A DNA stretch of 61,275 bases from Laribacter hongkongensis DSM 14985 (GTDB lineage Bacteria; Pseudomonadota; Gammaproteobacteria; Burkholderiales; Aquaspirillaceae). The notes below the pieces were generated by a model. It was not told the origin of the DNA and searched no databases. It saw only the letters and a program-made list of their open reading frames with translations. Positions 38,498 to 50,341 of the stretch are shown one piece after another. The DNA lies in NCBI RefSeq assembly GCF_000423285.1, contig NZ_KE383998.1:38540-99814 (forward strand), written 5' to 3'. The translations under genes and the position numbers were made by a program. Position 1 is the first letter of the stretch. Every line of letters starts with the position of its first letter.

Positions 38498-39397
38498 TTA
38501 TGCGCTGCAACCGGCCGTCTGTTGCACACGTGGCGCATCCGGCCGCTGCCCCCACAGCACGCCGGCCAGAATCAGCCCGCACGCCGCCCATTGCGGCGGA
38601 TTGAGATGCTCGCCCAGCAGCGCCCAGGCCAGCATCAGGGTAAAGACGGGGATCAGGTTCAGGAACATGCCGGCCTGCGATACCGGGATGCGCGATACAC
38701 CCCAGGTGTAAAGCCCGTAGGCGCCCAGCGTGATGCCGGCCCCCAGATACAGCACGACCAGCGACGGCAGCAACGGCAGTTCGGTCGGCAGCTGCACGTC
38801 CGGCAGCAGCATCAGGCTGCCGAACCACAGGGTGCCCATGCCGCTTTGCATCAGGGTCAGGGCGCTGGCCGGATAGCGGCGCGTCAGCCGCTTGGCGACC
38901 AGCATGTAGCCCGTGGCGCAGACCAGTGCCACGATCAGCAGCAGGTTGCCGAGCATGGGGTCTGGCGCATCAGCACTGGCCTCGCTGGCCAGCGTCAGCC
39001 AGGCGATGCCGGCAATCGACACGCAGCTGCCCAGTGCCAGCGAACGGGTGATGTGCTCGGCGAGGAAGATGCGGGCACCGACAGCCACAAAGACCGGCAG
39101 CATGGCAGTCAGTACGCCGGCCTGGCTGGCCGAGGTACGCAGCAGGGATTCGGATTCGAACAGGAAATACAGACAGGGCTCGCACAGTGCCATGAATACC
39201 AGCCAGCGCCAGTCTCCGCGCTGGCGGTCGATGCGGCGCCAGGCTGACCAGACAAACGGTGCCAGGCACAGGGTACAGATGGCCATGCGCGCCGCCAGCA
39301 CCACGTAGGGATCGAAGATGGCAAACACGTACTTGAGGGCAATGTACGAACTCGCCCACAGCAGCATGGCGACGGTCAGCGCAACGTAGGCCAGCAT
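38498..39397 (-). CDS. EamA/DMT-family transporter
   Basis: This 299-aa inner-membrane protein has ten hydrophobic segments in two EamA repeats. The first begins LLWASSYIALKYVFAIFDPYVV and the second LLIVALVCATGYMLVAKRLTRRY. Such proteins export amino acids or metabolites. The ATG at 39397 is chosen because the 27 earlier codons lie in the region before the ppsA terminator and are not hydrophobic. Substrate cannot be inferred. Confidence 0.88.
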   Translation of the reverse strand: MLAYVALTVAMLLWASSYIALKYVFAIFDPYVVLAARMAICTLCLAPFVWSAWRRIDRQRGDWRWLVFMALCEPCLYFLFESESLLRTSASQAGVLTAMLPVFVAVGARIFLAEHITRSLALGSCVSIAGIAWLTLASEASADAPDPMLGNLLLIVALVCATGYMLVAKRLTRRYPASALTLMQSGMGTLWFGSLMLLPDVQLPTELPLLPSLVVLYLGAGITLGAYGLYTWGVSRIPVSQAGMFLNLIPVFTLMLAWALLGEHLNPPQWAACGLILAGVLWGQRPDAPRVQQTAGCSA

Positions 39398-39476
39398 GGA
39401 AATGGCAACCCGATTGAGATAAACGCACCATGCTACGAAAAAATGCCGTGTTGATACAGTGTTTTCCGGTGACGGC

Positions 39477-39512
39477 AAAAAAACAGCGCCGCCCTTACCG
39501 GGGCGGCGCCGT
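39477..39512 (-). terminator. Rho-independent terminator of ppsA
   Basis: On the minus strand GGCGCCGCCCC and GGGCGGCGC pair around a short loop, followed by TG and seven T. It lies 21 bp after the ppsA stop. Confidence 0.9.
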
Positions 39513-39532
39513 GATTCCGGCAGCAGGCAGTC

Positions 39533-41917
<2,385 letters not shown>

Positions 41918-42127
41918 TACTGAAAAGTTCCTGTTTTAGAGGGAGGGTGGAAACCGGAAAGTCGCGATTCTAGCCCAAACATGACAAAAAAAATATGGCC
42001 GATATTGCATCGCAACAGCTGAATTATCCGTGACTTGCGCGCATTCCTCCCCTGCTTGCCACTGGCCTTGCCATCGATCTGACCACGTCCTTTTTTTACC
42101 CAAAAAACAATTTCTTTGTCATTTTTG

Positions 42128-42141
42128 TTGATGCTTATCAA
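42128..42141. promoter_or_regulatory. Perfect FNR box upstream of the peroxidase
   Basis: TTGATGCTTATCAA equals the FNR consensus TTGAT-N4-ATCAA. Its centre is about 41 bp before the start predicted from the TAGAAA element at 42163-42168, the class II activator position. The remaining ppsA-peroxidase gap (about 330 bp) holds the minus-strand ppsA promoter and AT-rich sequence. Confidence 0.8.
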
Positions 42142-42162
42142 ATACTTTCCGGCAAAACTAGG

Positions 42163-42168
42163 TAGAAA
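42163..42168 (+). promoter_or_regulatory. -10-like element of the peroxidase promoter
   Basis: TAGAAA is a reasonable -10 hexamer, correctly spaced from the FNR box; the predicted start is about 42175. No -35 is needed for a class II FNR promoter. Confidence 0.5.
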
Positions 42169-42245
42169 TACGGGCTATCAATCTGCCTTGATTCATAAGG
42201 CCGATCAATAGCCCTTGTTTATCACCCTCATAGAAAGAGGCAATC

Positions 42246-43304
42246 ATGAATCGTCAAATTGCTCTGGGAATGGCCGCTGCAACGCTTGCCCTGCCGCTGC
42301 TGGCAGTCGCCGCCGACAATGCGACCCTCACAACTGCCCGCGCCGTGTTTGCACCCCTGCCCGCCTCGGCAGACAACCACGCCACCAACAAGCTCAACCC
42401 GGCCAAGGTGGCACTTGGCAAACAACTGTATTTCGACGCACGTCTTTCGAAGGGAGGCACGGTCAGCTGTAACACCTGTCACAACCTGGCCACCTATGGT
42501 GTCGACAACCTGCCGACCTCGATGGGGCACAAGGGCATGTTCGGTGGCCGTAACGCCCCGACCGTGATGAACGCCGCCCTGCTCAAGCCGCACTTCTGGG
42601 ACGGCCGCGCCAAGGATGCCGAAGAACAGGCCAAGGGTCCGATCATGAACCCGGTGGAAATGGCCATTCCGCACGAAGGCTTTGCCGTCGAGCGCATCGC
42701 CTCGATCCCGGAATACCAGGCCCAGTTCCAGAAGGCCTTCCCGGGCGAAAAGGCTCCGCTGACCTACGACAACATCGCCAACGCCATTGCTGCTTTCGAG
42801 CGCACCCTGCTGACCCCGTCGCGCTTTGACGCCTGGCTCAAGGGTGACACCAAGGCCATGAGCGCCCAGGAAGTCCGTGGCGTGAAGACCTTTGTCGAGA
42901 AGGGCTGTGTAGCCTGTCACGCCGGCAGCACCATCGGCGGCGACAACTTCTTCAAGTTCGGTCTGGTCAAGGGTCCGTACAGTGACTTCACCGGCGTCAA
43001 GAATACCGACCACGGTGTCTACGACCTGACCAAGAAGGATTCGGACATGGACGTGTTCCGTACGCCGACCCTGCGCAACGTCGAACGCACCTATCCGTAC
43101 TTCCACGACGGCAGCGTGTGGGAACTCGACAAGGCCGTGCGCATCATGGGCCAGACCCAGCTCGGCATCCAGCTCAACGACCAGGAAGTGGCCGACATCA
43201 CCGCCTTCCTGAAGTCGCTGACCGGCACCGTTCCGACTGCCGCCCTGCAACTGCCGATCCTGCCGGCCTCGACCGCCAAGACCACCAAGCCGGACAACAT
43301 GTAA
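42246..43304 (+). CDS. Di-haem cytochrome c peroxidase
   Basis: This periplasmic enzyme reduces hydrogen peroxide with electrons from cytochrome c. The 352-aa precursor has a signal peptide (cleavage near AVA|AD). It has two CxxCH haem sites, CNTCH (about residue 78) and CVACH (about 222), with the LGKQLYFDARLS and FRTPTLRNVERTYPYFHDGSVW segments of the CcpA/Ccp/MauG family. It has its own FNR-type promoter and terminator, consistent with microaerobic or anaerobic expression. Confidence 0.95.
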   Translation: MNRQIALGMAAATLALPLLAVAADNATLTTARAVFAPLPASADNHATNKLNPAKVALGKQLYFDARLSKGGTVSCNTCHNLATYGVDNLPTSMGHKGMFGGRNAPTVMNAALLKPHFWDGRAKDAEEQAKGPIMNPVEMAIPHEGFAVERIASIPEYQAQFQKAFPGEKAPLTYDNIANAIAAFERTLLTPSRFDAWLKGDTKAMSAQEVRGVKTFVEKGCVACHAGSTIGGDNFFKFGLVKGPYSDFTGVKNTDHGVYDLTKKDSDMDVFRTPTLRNVERTYPYFHDGSVWELDKAVRIMGQTQLGIQLNDQEVADITAFLKSLTGTVPTAALQLPILPASTAKTTKPDNM

Positions 43305-43328
43305 GCTGCTGCCCGGCCTGCACAAGAC

Positions 43329-43356
43329 AACGCCCCGGTTTTCCGGGGCGTTTTTG
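43329..43356 (+). terminator. Rho-independent terminator of the peroxidase gene
   Basis: AACGCCCCGG and CCGGGGCGTT pair around TTTT and are followed by a T run. Confidence 0.92.
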
Positions 43357-43379
43357 CTGGTTGCCGGAACGGCCGGCGG

Positions 43380-44543
43380 CTACAGGGCCGCCAGCAGGAT
43401 GCGGTTGGCCACCTCGGGCGTGATGCGCCGCCGCTCGCCCAGCGCCGTCATGCCGTGTGCCACCAGCTTGTAGAGGATCGGCGACAGGTCGTCGATGCCG
43501 ATGCCCCATTCCGACAGCCGTACCGGCACGCCCAGCGACCTGAAAAAGCGCCGGGTGGCAGCGATGGCAGCATCGATGCGTTCGCACTCGCTGCCCCCCT
43601 GGATGCCCCATACGCGCTCGGCGTATTGCAGCAGCTTGTCGTGCTTGTCGTCACGACACACTTCCAGTACCGCCGGCATCAGCGCCGCCAGCGTCCGGCC
43701 GTGGTCGATGCCGAACAGGCCGGTGACCTCATGGCCGATCATGTGCGCCGACCAGTCATGCGGCACCCCTATGCCGATCAGCCGGTTCAGCGCCAGCGTC
43801 GCCCCCCACATGGCCGTGGCGCGGGCATGATAATCGTCGGGCTTTTCCATCAGTACCGGACCGGTTTCGATCAGGGTCTGCAACAGCCCCTCGGCCCAAC
43901 GGTCCTGGATCGGCGCCTGGGCCGGATAGGTCAGGTACTGCTCAGTGACATGCACGAAGGTATCGACAATGCCGTTGGCGGTCTGCTGGGGCGGCAGCGA
44001 GAAAGTGGTCAGCGGGTCAAGGATGGCAAAGCGCGGCTGGACCAGCGGCGTCTTGAACTCCAGCTTGTCGGAACTGGCGTAGCGGCTGATCACCGCACCG
44101 TCGTTGGATTCCGACCCGGTAGCCGGCAGGGTCAGCACCACGCCGATCGGCATGACGCCGGTCAGCCGCGAAGCCGCGTCGGTGGTCAGCAGCTCCCACG
44201 GCTCACCCGGGTGCGCCATGCCGGCGGCAATGTATTTGCTGCCGTCGATGACCGAACCGCCACCGACAGCCAGGATCCAGTCGACCCGCTCTTCCCGCCC
44301 CAGCGCGATGGCCTGGTCCAGCGTTTCGCAAGCCGGATTGGCCTCGATGCCGCCAAACTCGAACAGCCGGGCATGATCGGCCAGCGCACAGCGCACCTGG
44401 TCCAGCACGCCGTTGCGCAGCACGCTGCCCTGGCCGTATGTCACCAGCACCCGTGCCCCGCCGGGAACCAGCTCCCGCAGACGGGCGATTTCCCCCCGGC
44501 CGAACACGATGCGGGTCGGGTTGTGGAACATGAAATTCTGCAT
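43380..44543 (-). CDS. yqhD: Iron-type NADPH-dependent alcohol/aldehyde dehydrogenase (YqhD-like)
   Basis: The 387-aa length equals that of E. coli YqhD. The N-terminus MQNFMFHNPTRIVFGRGEIARL, the nucleotide-binding AVGGGSVIDGSKYIA, and the metal-binding histidines in IGHEVTGLFGIDHGRTLA fit this group of NADPH-dependent aldehyde reductases that detoxify short-chain and peroxidation-derived aldehydes. The start at 44543 excludes 71 upstream codons that overlap the ppsR leader. It diverges from ppsR. Confidence 0.93.
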   Translation of the reverse strand: MQNFMFHNPTRIVFGRGEIARLRELVPGGARVLVTYGQGSVLRNGVLDQVRCALADHARLFEFGGIEANPACETLDQAIALGREERVDWILAVGGGSVIDGSKYIAAGMAHPGEPWELLTTDAASRLTGVMPIGVVLTLPATGSESNDGAVISRYASSDKLEFKTPLVQPRFAILDPLTTFSLPPQQTANGIVDTFVHVTEQYLTYPAQAPIQDRWAEGLLQTLIETGPVLMEKPDDYHARATAMWGATLALNRLIGIGVPHDWSAHMIGHEVTGLFGIDHGRTLAALMPAVLEVCRDDKHDKLLQYAERVWGIQGGSECERIDAAIAATRRFFRSLGVPVRLSEWGIGIDDLSPILYKLVAHGMTALGERRRITPEVANRILLAAL

Positions 44544-44749
44544 GGCAAACCTTTCGCTGACTCGACCGCTGTCAGCACCGGGCACTGGGCTGCCGGTGCC
44601 GGAGGTCCATGCGTTCACCCTACGACAAGCCTGCCGGCGCAACCTTGAGGCAGATCGAATCCGGGCCGGACGGGTGACATTTCGCCCTCTTTGGCCTTCT
44701 GGCTTATAGTCGCACCTATCTGACGACACCGACCTCGAAAGACCTTGCC

Positions 44750-45574
44750 ATGCCACACCGCCGCAGCGCCTATTTCGTATCCGACCGCACCGGCATCACC
44801 GCCGAATCGCTGGGCAACGCCCTGCTGACCCAGTTCGACATGCTGGAGTTCAAGCGCGAAACCATTCCGTTCATCGATACCGCCGACAAGGCCATGGCCG
44901 TGGCCGAACAGATCCGCCAGCGCGCGCAGTCCGACCATTTCCGCCCGCTGGTGTTCGTGTCGATCGTCAACCCGTTCGTGCGCGAAGCCATCCAGGTCGA
45001 CGACTGCGCCATGGTGATCGACTTCTTCCACGCCTTTGTCGGCCAGCTTGAAAACGAACTGGAGCAGAAGGCCACGCTGACGGTCGGCAAGAGCCACGGC
45101 ATCATCAGCGAAGAAAAATACGATACCCGTATCGAGGCGGTGAACTTCTCGCTCAACCACGACGACGGCGTCAAGCTCAAGGACCTGGCCGAAGCCGACG
45201 TGATCCTCGTCGGTGTATCGCGTTCGGGCAAGACCCCCACCTGCCTGTACCTGGCCCTGCAATACGGCATCAAGGCCGCCAACTATCCGCTGACACCAGA
45301 AGACCTCGACAGTCCGACCCTGCCGAAGATGCTGCTGCCGTACCGCAAGAAGATTTTCGGCCTCACCATCGAACCGCAGCGGCTGCACCACATCCGCAAC
45401 GAGCGCAAGCCCGACAGCCGCTACGCCTCGATCGACAACTGCCGGCGCGAGGTCAACGAGGCCGAATCGCTGTTCCGCCACCATGGCGTGCCGTTCATCA
45501 GCACCACCCACAAATCGATCGAGGAAATCGCCAGCACCATCCTGCACCACACCGGCATTTCCCGCCGGTTCTGA
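44750..45574 (+). CDS. ppsR: PEP synthase regulatory protein (kinase/pyrophosphorylase)
   Basis: PpsR switches PEP synthase off and on by ADP-dependent phosphorylation and Pi-dependent dephosphorylation. The 274-aa protein has [21 protein letters not shown] at the start, the P-loop [30 protein letters not shown], and a C-terminal [16 protein letters not shown]. In many proteobacteria it is divergent and adjacent to ppsA; here the peroxidase and yqhD genes lie between them. Confidence 0.95.
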   Translation: MPHRRSAYFVSDRTGITAESLGNALLTQFDMLEFKRETIPFIDTADKAMAVAEQIRQRAQSDHFRPLVFVSIVNPFVREAIQVDDCAMVIDFFHAFVGQLENELEQKATLTVGKSHGIISEEKYDTRIEAVNFSLNHDDGVKLKDLAEADVILVGVSRSGKTPTCLYLALQYGIKAANYPLTPEDLDSPTLPKMLLPYRKKIFGLTIEPQRLHHIRNERKPDSRYASIDNCRREVNEAESLFRHHGVPFISTTHKSIEEIASTILHHTGISRRF

Positions 45575-45697
45575 CGGTTGACAGTCATGCTGCGGCAGCG
45601 CACCATGCTGGCCATGCTTACCGAATCGTCCTGCCCCTTTTCCGGCTTCTGGTGGCGCAGCCCTTGACCGGCGGCGCGGACTTTTCGTAATCCGACA

Positions 45698-45723
45698 ACA
45701 TGCCGCCTGCGAGGGCGGCATGT
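45698..45723. repeat. Hairpin in the trpS leader region
   Basis: ACATGCCGCC (45698-45707) and GGCGGCATGT (45714-45723) form a perfect 10-bp stem. A TTGACC at 45664-45669 and GTAATC at 45687-45692 just upstream may be the trpS promoter, which would put the hairpin at the very 5' end of the mRNA. Alternatively it terminates ppsR without a T run. Confidence 0.6.
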
Positions 45724-45773
45724 GCGTTTCAAGGCTCTCGCAGACGGCTCCGGTTCCTTCAGGAGATCGTCCC

Positions 45774-46787
45774 ATGTCATCCAACCAGCCTGTCATCCTC
45801 ACCGGCGACCGCCCCACCGGCCAGCTGCACCTGGGCCACTTTGTCGGCTCGCTGCAAAACCGCGTGGCCCTGCAGGACAGCCACCGCCAGTTCCTGCTGA
45901 TTGCCGACGCCCAAGCCCTGACCGACAACATGGGCAACTACGTCAAGGTCCGCGACAACATCCTGCAGGTGGCGCTCGACTATCTGGCCGTCGGCATCGA
46001 CCCGGCCAAAACCACCATTTTCATCCAGAGCCTGGTGCCGGAACTGTCCGAACTGTCGTCGTACTACCTCAACCTCGTATCGGTGGCCCGGCTGGAGCGC
46101 AACCCCACCATCAAGGACGAAATCCGCCAGCGCGGTTTCGAACGCGACATCCCGGCGGGCTTCCTGACCTATCCGGCTGCGCAGGCCGCCGACATCACTG
46201 CCTTCAAGGCCACCGTCGTGCCGGTTGGTGAGGACCAGATCCCGATGATCGAACAGACCAACGAGATCGTCCGCCGCTTCAACGCCAGCGTCGACCGCGA
46301 AGTGCTGGTCGAATGCCAGGCGCTGGTGCCGCAGGTCGGCCGCCTGCCGGGCATCGACGGCAAGGCCAAGATGAGCAAATCACTCGGCAACTCGCTCACC
46401 CTCGGCGCCAGCCCGGACGACATCCGTCACGCAGTCAAGATGATGTACACCGACCCCAACCACCTGCGCGTGGCCGACCCGGGCCAGGTGGAAGGCAACG
46501 TGGTGTTCAGCTGGCTGGATGCCTTCGATCCGGACAAGCCCGCCGTGGAAGAACTCAAGGCCCACTACCGCCGTGGCGGCCTGGGTGACAGCGTGGTGAA
46601 GAAACGGCTGGAAGCGCGCCTGCAGGAAATGATCGAGCCGATCCGCCAGCGCCGCGAAGCCTTTGCACAGGACCCGGCCGAGGTCATGAACATCCTCAAG
46701 CGCGGCACCGACAACGCCCGCGCCGTCGCTGCCCAAACCCTCTCCGAGGTCAAGGGCGCCATGGGCATCAACTACTTCGGCGTCTGA
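45774..46787 (+). CDS. trpS: Tryptophanyl-tRNA synthetase
   Basis: This class I aminoacyl-tRNA synthetase charges tRNA-Trp. The 337-aa protein has the HIGH-like [13 protein letters not shown], the KMSKS loop ([10 protein letters not shown]), and the TrpRS segments [21 protein letters not shown] and [14 protein letters not shown] stands eight bases before ATG 45774; the 18 upstream codons overlap the leader hairpin. A hairpin-type terminator follows. Confidence 0.96.
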   Translation: MSSNQPVILTGDRPTGQLHLGHFVGSLQNRVALQDSHRQFLLIADAQALTDNMGNYVKVRDNILQVALDYLAVGIDPAKTTIFIQSLVPELSELSSYYLNLVSVARLERNPTIKDEIRQRGFERDIPAGFLTYPAAQAADITAFKATVVPVGEDQIPMIEQTNEIVRRFNASVDREVLVECQALVPQVGRLPGIDGKAKMSKSLGNSLTLGASPDDIRHAVKMMYTDPNHLRVADPGQVEGNVVFSWLDAFDPDKPAVEELKAHYRRGGLGDSVVKKRLEARLQEMIEPIRQRREAFAQDPAEVMNILKRGTDNARAVAAQTLSEVKGAMGINYFGV

Positions 46788-46807
46788 CGGCAGACCGGCA
46801 CAAAGAA

Positions 46808-46832
46808 AACGGGCTCCCTTGAGGGAGCCCGT
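46808..46832. terminator. Hairpin terminator between trpS and the symporter gene
   Basis: AACGGGCTCCC and GGGAGCCCGTT pair perfectly around TTGA (TTGA/TCAA). The T run is short on the plus strand, while the minus strand has TTTTCTTTG after the stem, so it may mainly serve the minus-strand symporter gene. Confidence 0.75.
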
Positions 46833-46853
46833 TCTGCATCAGCGGATAATGCC

Positions 46854-48137
46854 TCAGGCCTGCTTGACCTGCTGCTCCAGCTCTTCCGGAATTTCGTCGT
46901 CGTCATGGGCCGACAGGTCACTGTAATACACCGAACGATCCAGCTCACCCTCGCTCTTGGCCACCAGCACGGCGGTCAGGGTGTCGCCCGACACGTTGGT
47001 CGGCGTGTTGGCCATGTCGATGATGCGGTCCACGGCAGCAATGGCCGCGATCACTTCCAGCGGCAGGCCGACCGACGACAGCACGAGGCTCATCACCACC
47101 AGGCCGGTACCCGGCACGCCGGCAGCACCAATGGCAGCCAGCGTGGTCGTCAGCACCACCATCACCTTCTGCACCAGGGTCAGTTCGATCCCGTAGGCAT
47201 TGGCGGCAAAGATGGCCACGGCACCCAGATAGGTTGCCAGACCGTTCATGTTGACGGTGGCCCCCAGCGGCAGCACGAACGAGGCAATGCTGTTGTGCAC
47301 GCCCATCTGGGTTTCGGCGGTCTTGATGTTCAGCGGCAGGGTGGCGTTCGAGCTGGTGGTCGAGAAGGCGAACAGCTGCACCGGCAGCATCTTCTTCAGG
47401 AACGGCCACGGCTTGAGGCCGGCCAGGATCAGCAGGGCGCTGTAACCCACGGTCAGCACCAGAATGCACGACAGCCAGATGGTACCCACCAGGGCAGCGA
47501 GCTGTTCCAGCACCACAAAGCCGTTGTCGGCCGTCACGTAGGCCATCAGGGCAAACACGCCGTACGGCGCAAAGGCCAGCACCATGTTGATCAGCTTGAA
47601 CACCACATGGTTCAGCGAATCAAAGAAGCGCTTGACCGGCTCGCCGGCATCGCCGGCCAGATTGATTGCCACACCGAAAAACAGCGCAAACACGATGATC
47701 GGCAGCACGTCACCGTCGGCAAATGCCTTGAACGGGTTGGCCGGGAAAATCCGCATCAGCGTTTCCAGCATCGACGGGTGCGTGGCGGCCTGTTCGACGC
47801 CGCTCACCACGTAGTTGAGCCCGTGGCCGATGCCGAAAGCGCCGGCCAGCAGCATCGACATGGTACCGGCCAGCGCCATGGTCACGCCGTACAGCAGCAG
47901 GGTCTTGCCCGCCACCCGGCCCATCTTGCGCAGGTCTTTCATGGCGGTCACACCACAGACCAGCGATACGAAGATCACCGGCATCACCACCATGCGGATC
48001 AGGGTGATGAAGATGTCACCGATCGGCTTGAGCAGCTTGGCGTGCTCGCCGATGGCAAAACCGGCCACGATACCCAGGATCAGGCCGATTAGAATTTTCT
48101 GCCACATTTGCAGAGAGAACGTTTTCCCGTTAGTCAT
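46854..48137 (-). CDS. Dicarboxylate/amino acid:cation symporter (DAACS family)
   Basis: This 427-aa inner-membrane transporter belongs to the GltP/DctA family, taking up dicarboxylates or glutamate/aspartate with protons or sodium. The signatures are the serine-rich re-entrant loop AFSTTSSNATLPL, TVNMNGLATYLG, GVPGTGLVV and DRIIDMANTPTNVSGD, whose Asp and Asn contact substrate. ATG 48137 has GAGGG five bases upstream; the 42 earlier codons are the leader. It is monocistronic. Confidence 0.93.
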   Translation of the reverse strand: MTNGKTFSLQMWQKILIGLILGIVAGFAIGEHAKLLKPIGDIFITLIRMVVMPVIFVSLVCGVTAMKDLRKMGRVAGKTLLLYGVTMALAGTMSMLLAGAFGIGHGLNYVVSGVEQAATHPSMLETLMRIFPANPFKAFADGDVLPIIVFALFFGVAINLAGDAGEPVKRFFDSLNHVVFKLINMVLAFAPYGVFALMAYVTADNGFVVLEQLAALVGTIWLSCILVLTVGYSALLILAGLKPWPFLKKMLPVQLFAFSTTSSNATLPLNIKTAETQMGVHNSIASFVLPLGATVNMNGLATYLGAVAIFAANAYGIELTLVQKVMVVLTTTLAAIGAAGVPGTGLVVMSLVLSSVGLPLEVIAAIAAVDRIIDMANTPTNVSGDTLTAVLVAKSEGELDRSVYYSDLSAHDDDEIPEELEQQVKQA

Positions 48138-48178
48138 TCGACCCTCATTCTTGGCGTAACATTTTGTAAACGACAGAT

Positions 48179-48206
48179 TCTGTAGTTTGTTCTTCCAGCA
48201 GGTCAA
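48179..48206 (-). promoter_or_regulatory. Possible promoter of the symporter gene
   Basis: On the minus strand TTGACC (48206-48201), a 16-bp spacer, and TACAGA (48184-48179), about 40 bp before the start codon. Confidence 0.45.
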
Positions 48207-48261
48207 ATGACGCACAGGTAAAATGCGCAGGCGGAATTGTCCGGGGAATGCTGCCTCGCAC

Positions 48262-48296
48262 AAAAAACCGGGGGCGCCGGTCAGGCGCCCCCGGTT
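48262..48296 (-). terminator. Rho-independent terminator of the polyamine importer operon
   Basis: A 13-bp perfect stem, AACCGGGGGCGCC with GGCGCCCCCGGTT, is followed on the minus strand by six T. It lies 22 bp after the binding-protein stop. Confidence 0.93.
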
Positions 48297-48317
48297 GTCA
48301 CCGGCACCCTGCCGGTA

Positions 48318-49385
48318 TCACTTCAGCTTGATTTCCGACCAGGTACGGTTGAGGTCACGGCGCTCCTTGGCGTTCAGGTCCTTGAGCTGTTGCAGGTTCT
48401 TCAGCGCAGCAGCATCCGGGAAAATGGCCGTGTTCTTGCGTACTTCAGCCTTGATGAACTGGGCCGCAGCCTGGTTCGGGCTGCCGGTGCCCATCTCGTT
48501 GCTCAGGCCGGCTCCATGTTTCGGGTCCAGCATGAAGTTCATGAACTTGTAGGCCAGATCCTTGCGCGGTGCATCCTTCAGCAACACGAAGTTGTCCACC
48601 GACATGGTGTTGCCTTCCTTCTGCAGGCCAAAGCCGACCTTGAACGGACGCTTGGCCTTGATGGCGTCCTGCTGGGCCTGGTAGAGGTCGTTGGAATACC
48701 CCATCGACACCCAGCTGTTACCCAGCGTCAGTTCCTTGATGTAGCTCTGGTTGTTGAAGGCAGCCCAGTACGGCTTGGCCTTGAGGATCACGTCGCGGGC
48801 GGCTTTCCAGTCTTCCGGACTGGTCGAGTTGGCCGGCTTGCCCAGATACATCAGCGCAGCCGCCACCAGTTCGCGCTGGCTGTCCAGCACGGTGACCTTG
48901 CCCTTGATCTTGGCCAGCACGGCCGGATCAAAGATCAGCGCCCAACTGTTGGCCTTGTCGGCCACACCGGCCTTTTTCAGGGCGTCTTCGTTGTAGCCCA
49001 GCACGGTCGTAGTCAGTGCATACGGAATCGAATAGTTGCCCTGCGGATCGTAGAACGCGCCCTTGAAGCCCGGATTGAGGTTTTTCAGGTTCGGCAGCTG
49101 GGCCTTGTCGAGCGGCTGGGCGGCCTTCTTGCCGATCAGCGTCTGCACGGCAAAGCCGGTCGGCACGACAAGGTCGTACCCCTTGGCACCAGCCGCCAGC
49201 TTGGCCAGCATTTCCTCGTTGTCACCGTAGTAATCCTGCACCAGCTTGCACTTGCACTCTTTTTCGAACTGCCTGGCCGTGTCTTCGGACAGGTAGTTGT
49301 TCCAGTTGTACAGATGCAGCTCATCGGCCGCGTAAGCCGTCGAACAGGCCGCCAGCGAAGCAGCCAATACCAGTTTCTTCCACAT
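48318..49385 (-). CDS. potD: Polyamine ABC transporter, periplasmic binding protein
   Basis: The 355-aa precursor has a signal peptide (cleavage near AYA|AD) and the PotD/PotF opening ELHLYNWNNYLSEDTARQFEKE. It has KGYDLVVPTGFAVQTL and a Trp/Asp-lined pocket (GNSWVSMGYSNDLYQA). It binds putrescine or spermidine in the periplasm. AAGGGGG precedes ATG 49385. It is the last gene of an ATPase-permease-permease-receptor operon, the potABCD order, although PotF-type specificity cannot be excluded. Confidence 0.9.
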   Translation of the reverse strand: MWKKLVLAASLAACSTAYAADELHLYNWNNYLSEDTARQFEKECKCKLVQDYYGDNEEMLAKLAAGAKGYDLVVPTGFAVQTLIGKKAAQPLDKAQLPNLKNLNPGFKGAFYDPQGNYSIPYALTTTVLGYNEDALKKAGVADKANSWALIFDPAVLAKIKGKVTVLDSQRELVAAALMYLGKPANSTSPEDWKAARDVILKAKPYWAAFNNQSYIKELTLGNSWVSMGYSNDLYQAQQDAIKAKRPFKVGFGLQKEGNTMSVDNFVLLKDAPRKDLAYKFMNFMLDPKHGAGLSNEMGTGSPNQAAAQFIKAEVRKNTAIFPDAAALKNLQQLKDLNAKERRDLNRTWSEIKLK

Positions 49386-49561
49386 ATGCAAATCCCCCTT
49401 GCAGTGGCGGGACGAGGACAGCCGTGCTGGTGTCGTGGCCACCAGACGGAACGAACGGGCCTGTTATCGGGACGGCCCTGCGAAACGGGGCAGGTCTTGC
49501 GACCCGCCCCGTCATGACACCGGGAAACATCGTCCGGCGATGATATGGCAATTTTGCTGCT

Positions 49562-50341
49562 TCAGCCGTGACTCTTGAGTGACGACGGCGACAGCCGGCT
49601 GGCAATCAGGATCAGGCACAGGGTCAGCAGCATCAGGAGCGAACTCACGGCGTTGACTTCCGGCGTCACGGCGATCTTGATCATCGAGTAGATCTGCAAC
49701 GGCAGCGTCGAGGCGCCGACCCCGGCGGTGAAGAAGGTGATCACGAAGTCGTCGATCGACAGCGTGAACGCCATCAGGGCACCGGCCATGATGCCGGGCA
49801 GGATCTGCGGCAGGGTGACCAGCCGGAAGGCCTGCCACGGCGTGGCGCCCAGGTCACGGGCAGCCTCGACGAGGCTGTCGTCCATCCCCTGCATGCGCGC
49901 GCGCACCACAATGGCCACAAAGCCGATGCAGAACGCCACGTGCGCCAGGATGATGGACACCATGCCGAGCGTCAGGTTGATCATCACGAAGAAGATCAGC
50001 AGGCTGACGCCCATCAGGATTTCCGGGATGGCGATCGGTGTCAGCACCAGGAACGGCAGGAACTTCAGCTTGAACCGGTGCAGGGCGATGCCCGCGAGCG
50101 TGCCCAGCACGGTGGCGATCACGCTGGAGGTGACACCGATGATCAGCGAATTGACCGCTGCGGTGATCATCTCGTCGTTGTTGAAGAGCTTGACGTACCA
50201 CTTGGTAGTGAAGCCGACCCATTCGGCGTTCAGGCGCGAATCGTTGAACGAGTACACAACCACGATCACCAGCGGCAGGTACAGGAACAGGTAGGCAAAG
50301 AGCGCACCGCTCCACAGCAGTACCGATTGCTTCTTAGCCAT
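49562..50341 (-). CDS. potC: Polyamine ABC transporter, permease
   Basis: The 259-aa membrane protein has six hydrophobic segments. It opens with the PotC/PotI-type YLFLYLPLVIVVVYSFNDSRLNAEWVGFTTKWY, and the EAA loop is DDSLVEAARDLGATPWQAFRLVTLP. ATG 50341 overlaps the stop of the preceding permease gene by eight bases. A 176-bp gap separates it from the receptor gene. It pairs with the other permease to form the channel. Confidence 0.92.
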   Translation of the reverse strand: MAKKQSVLLWSGALFAYLFLYLPLVIVVVYSFNDSRLNAEWVGFTTKWYVKLFNNDEMITAAVNSLIIGVTSSVIATVLGTLAGIALHRFKLKFLPFLVLTPIAIPEILMGVSLLIFFVMINLTLGMVSIILAHVAFCIGFVAIVVRARMQGMDDSLVEAARDLGATPWQAFRLVTLPQILPGIMAGALMAFTLSIDDFVITFFTAGVGASTLPLQIYSMIKIAVTPEVNAVSSLLMLLTLCLILIASRLSPSSLKSHG

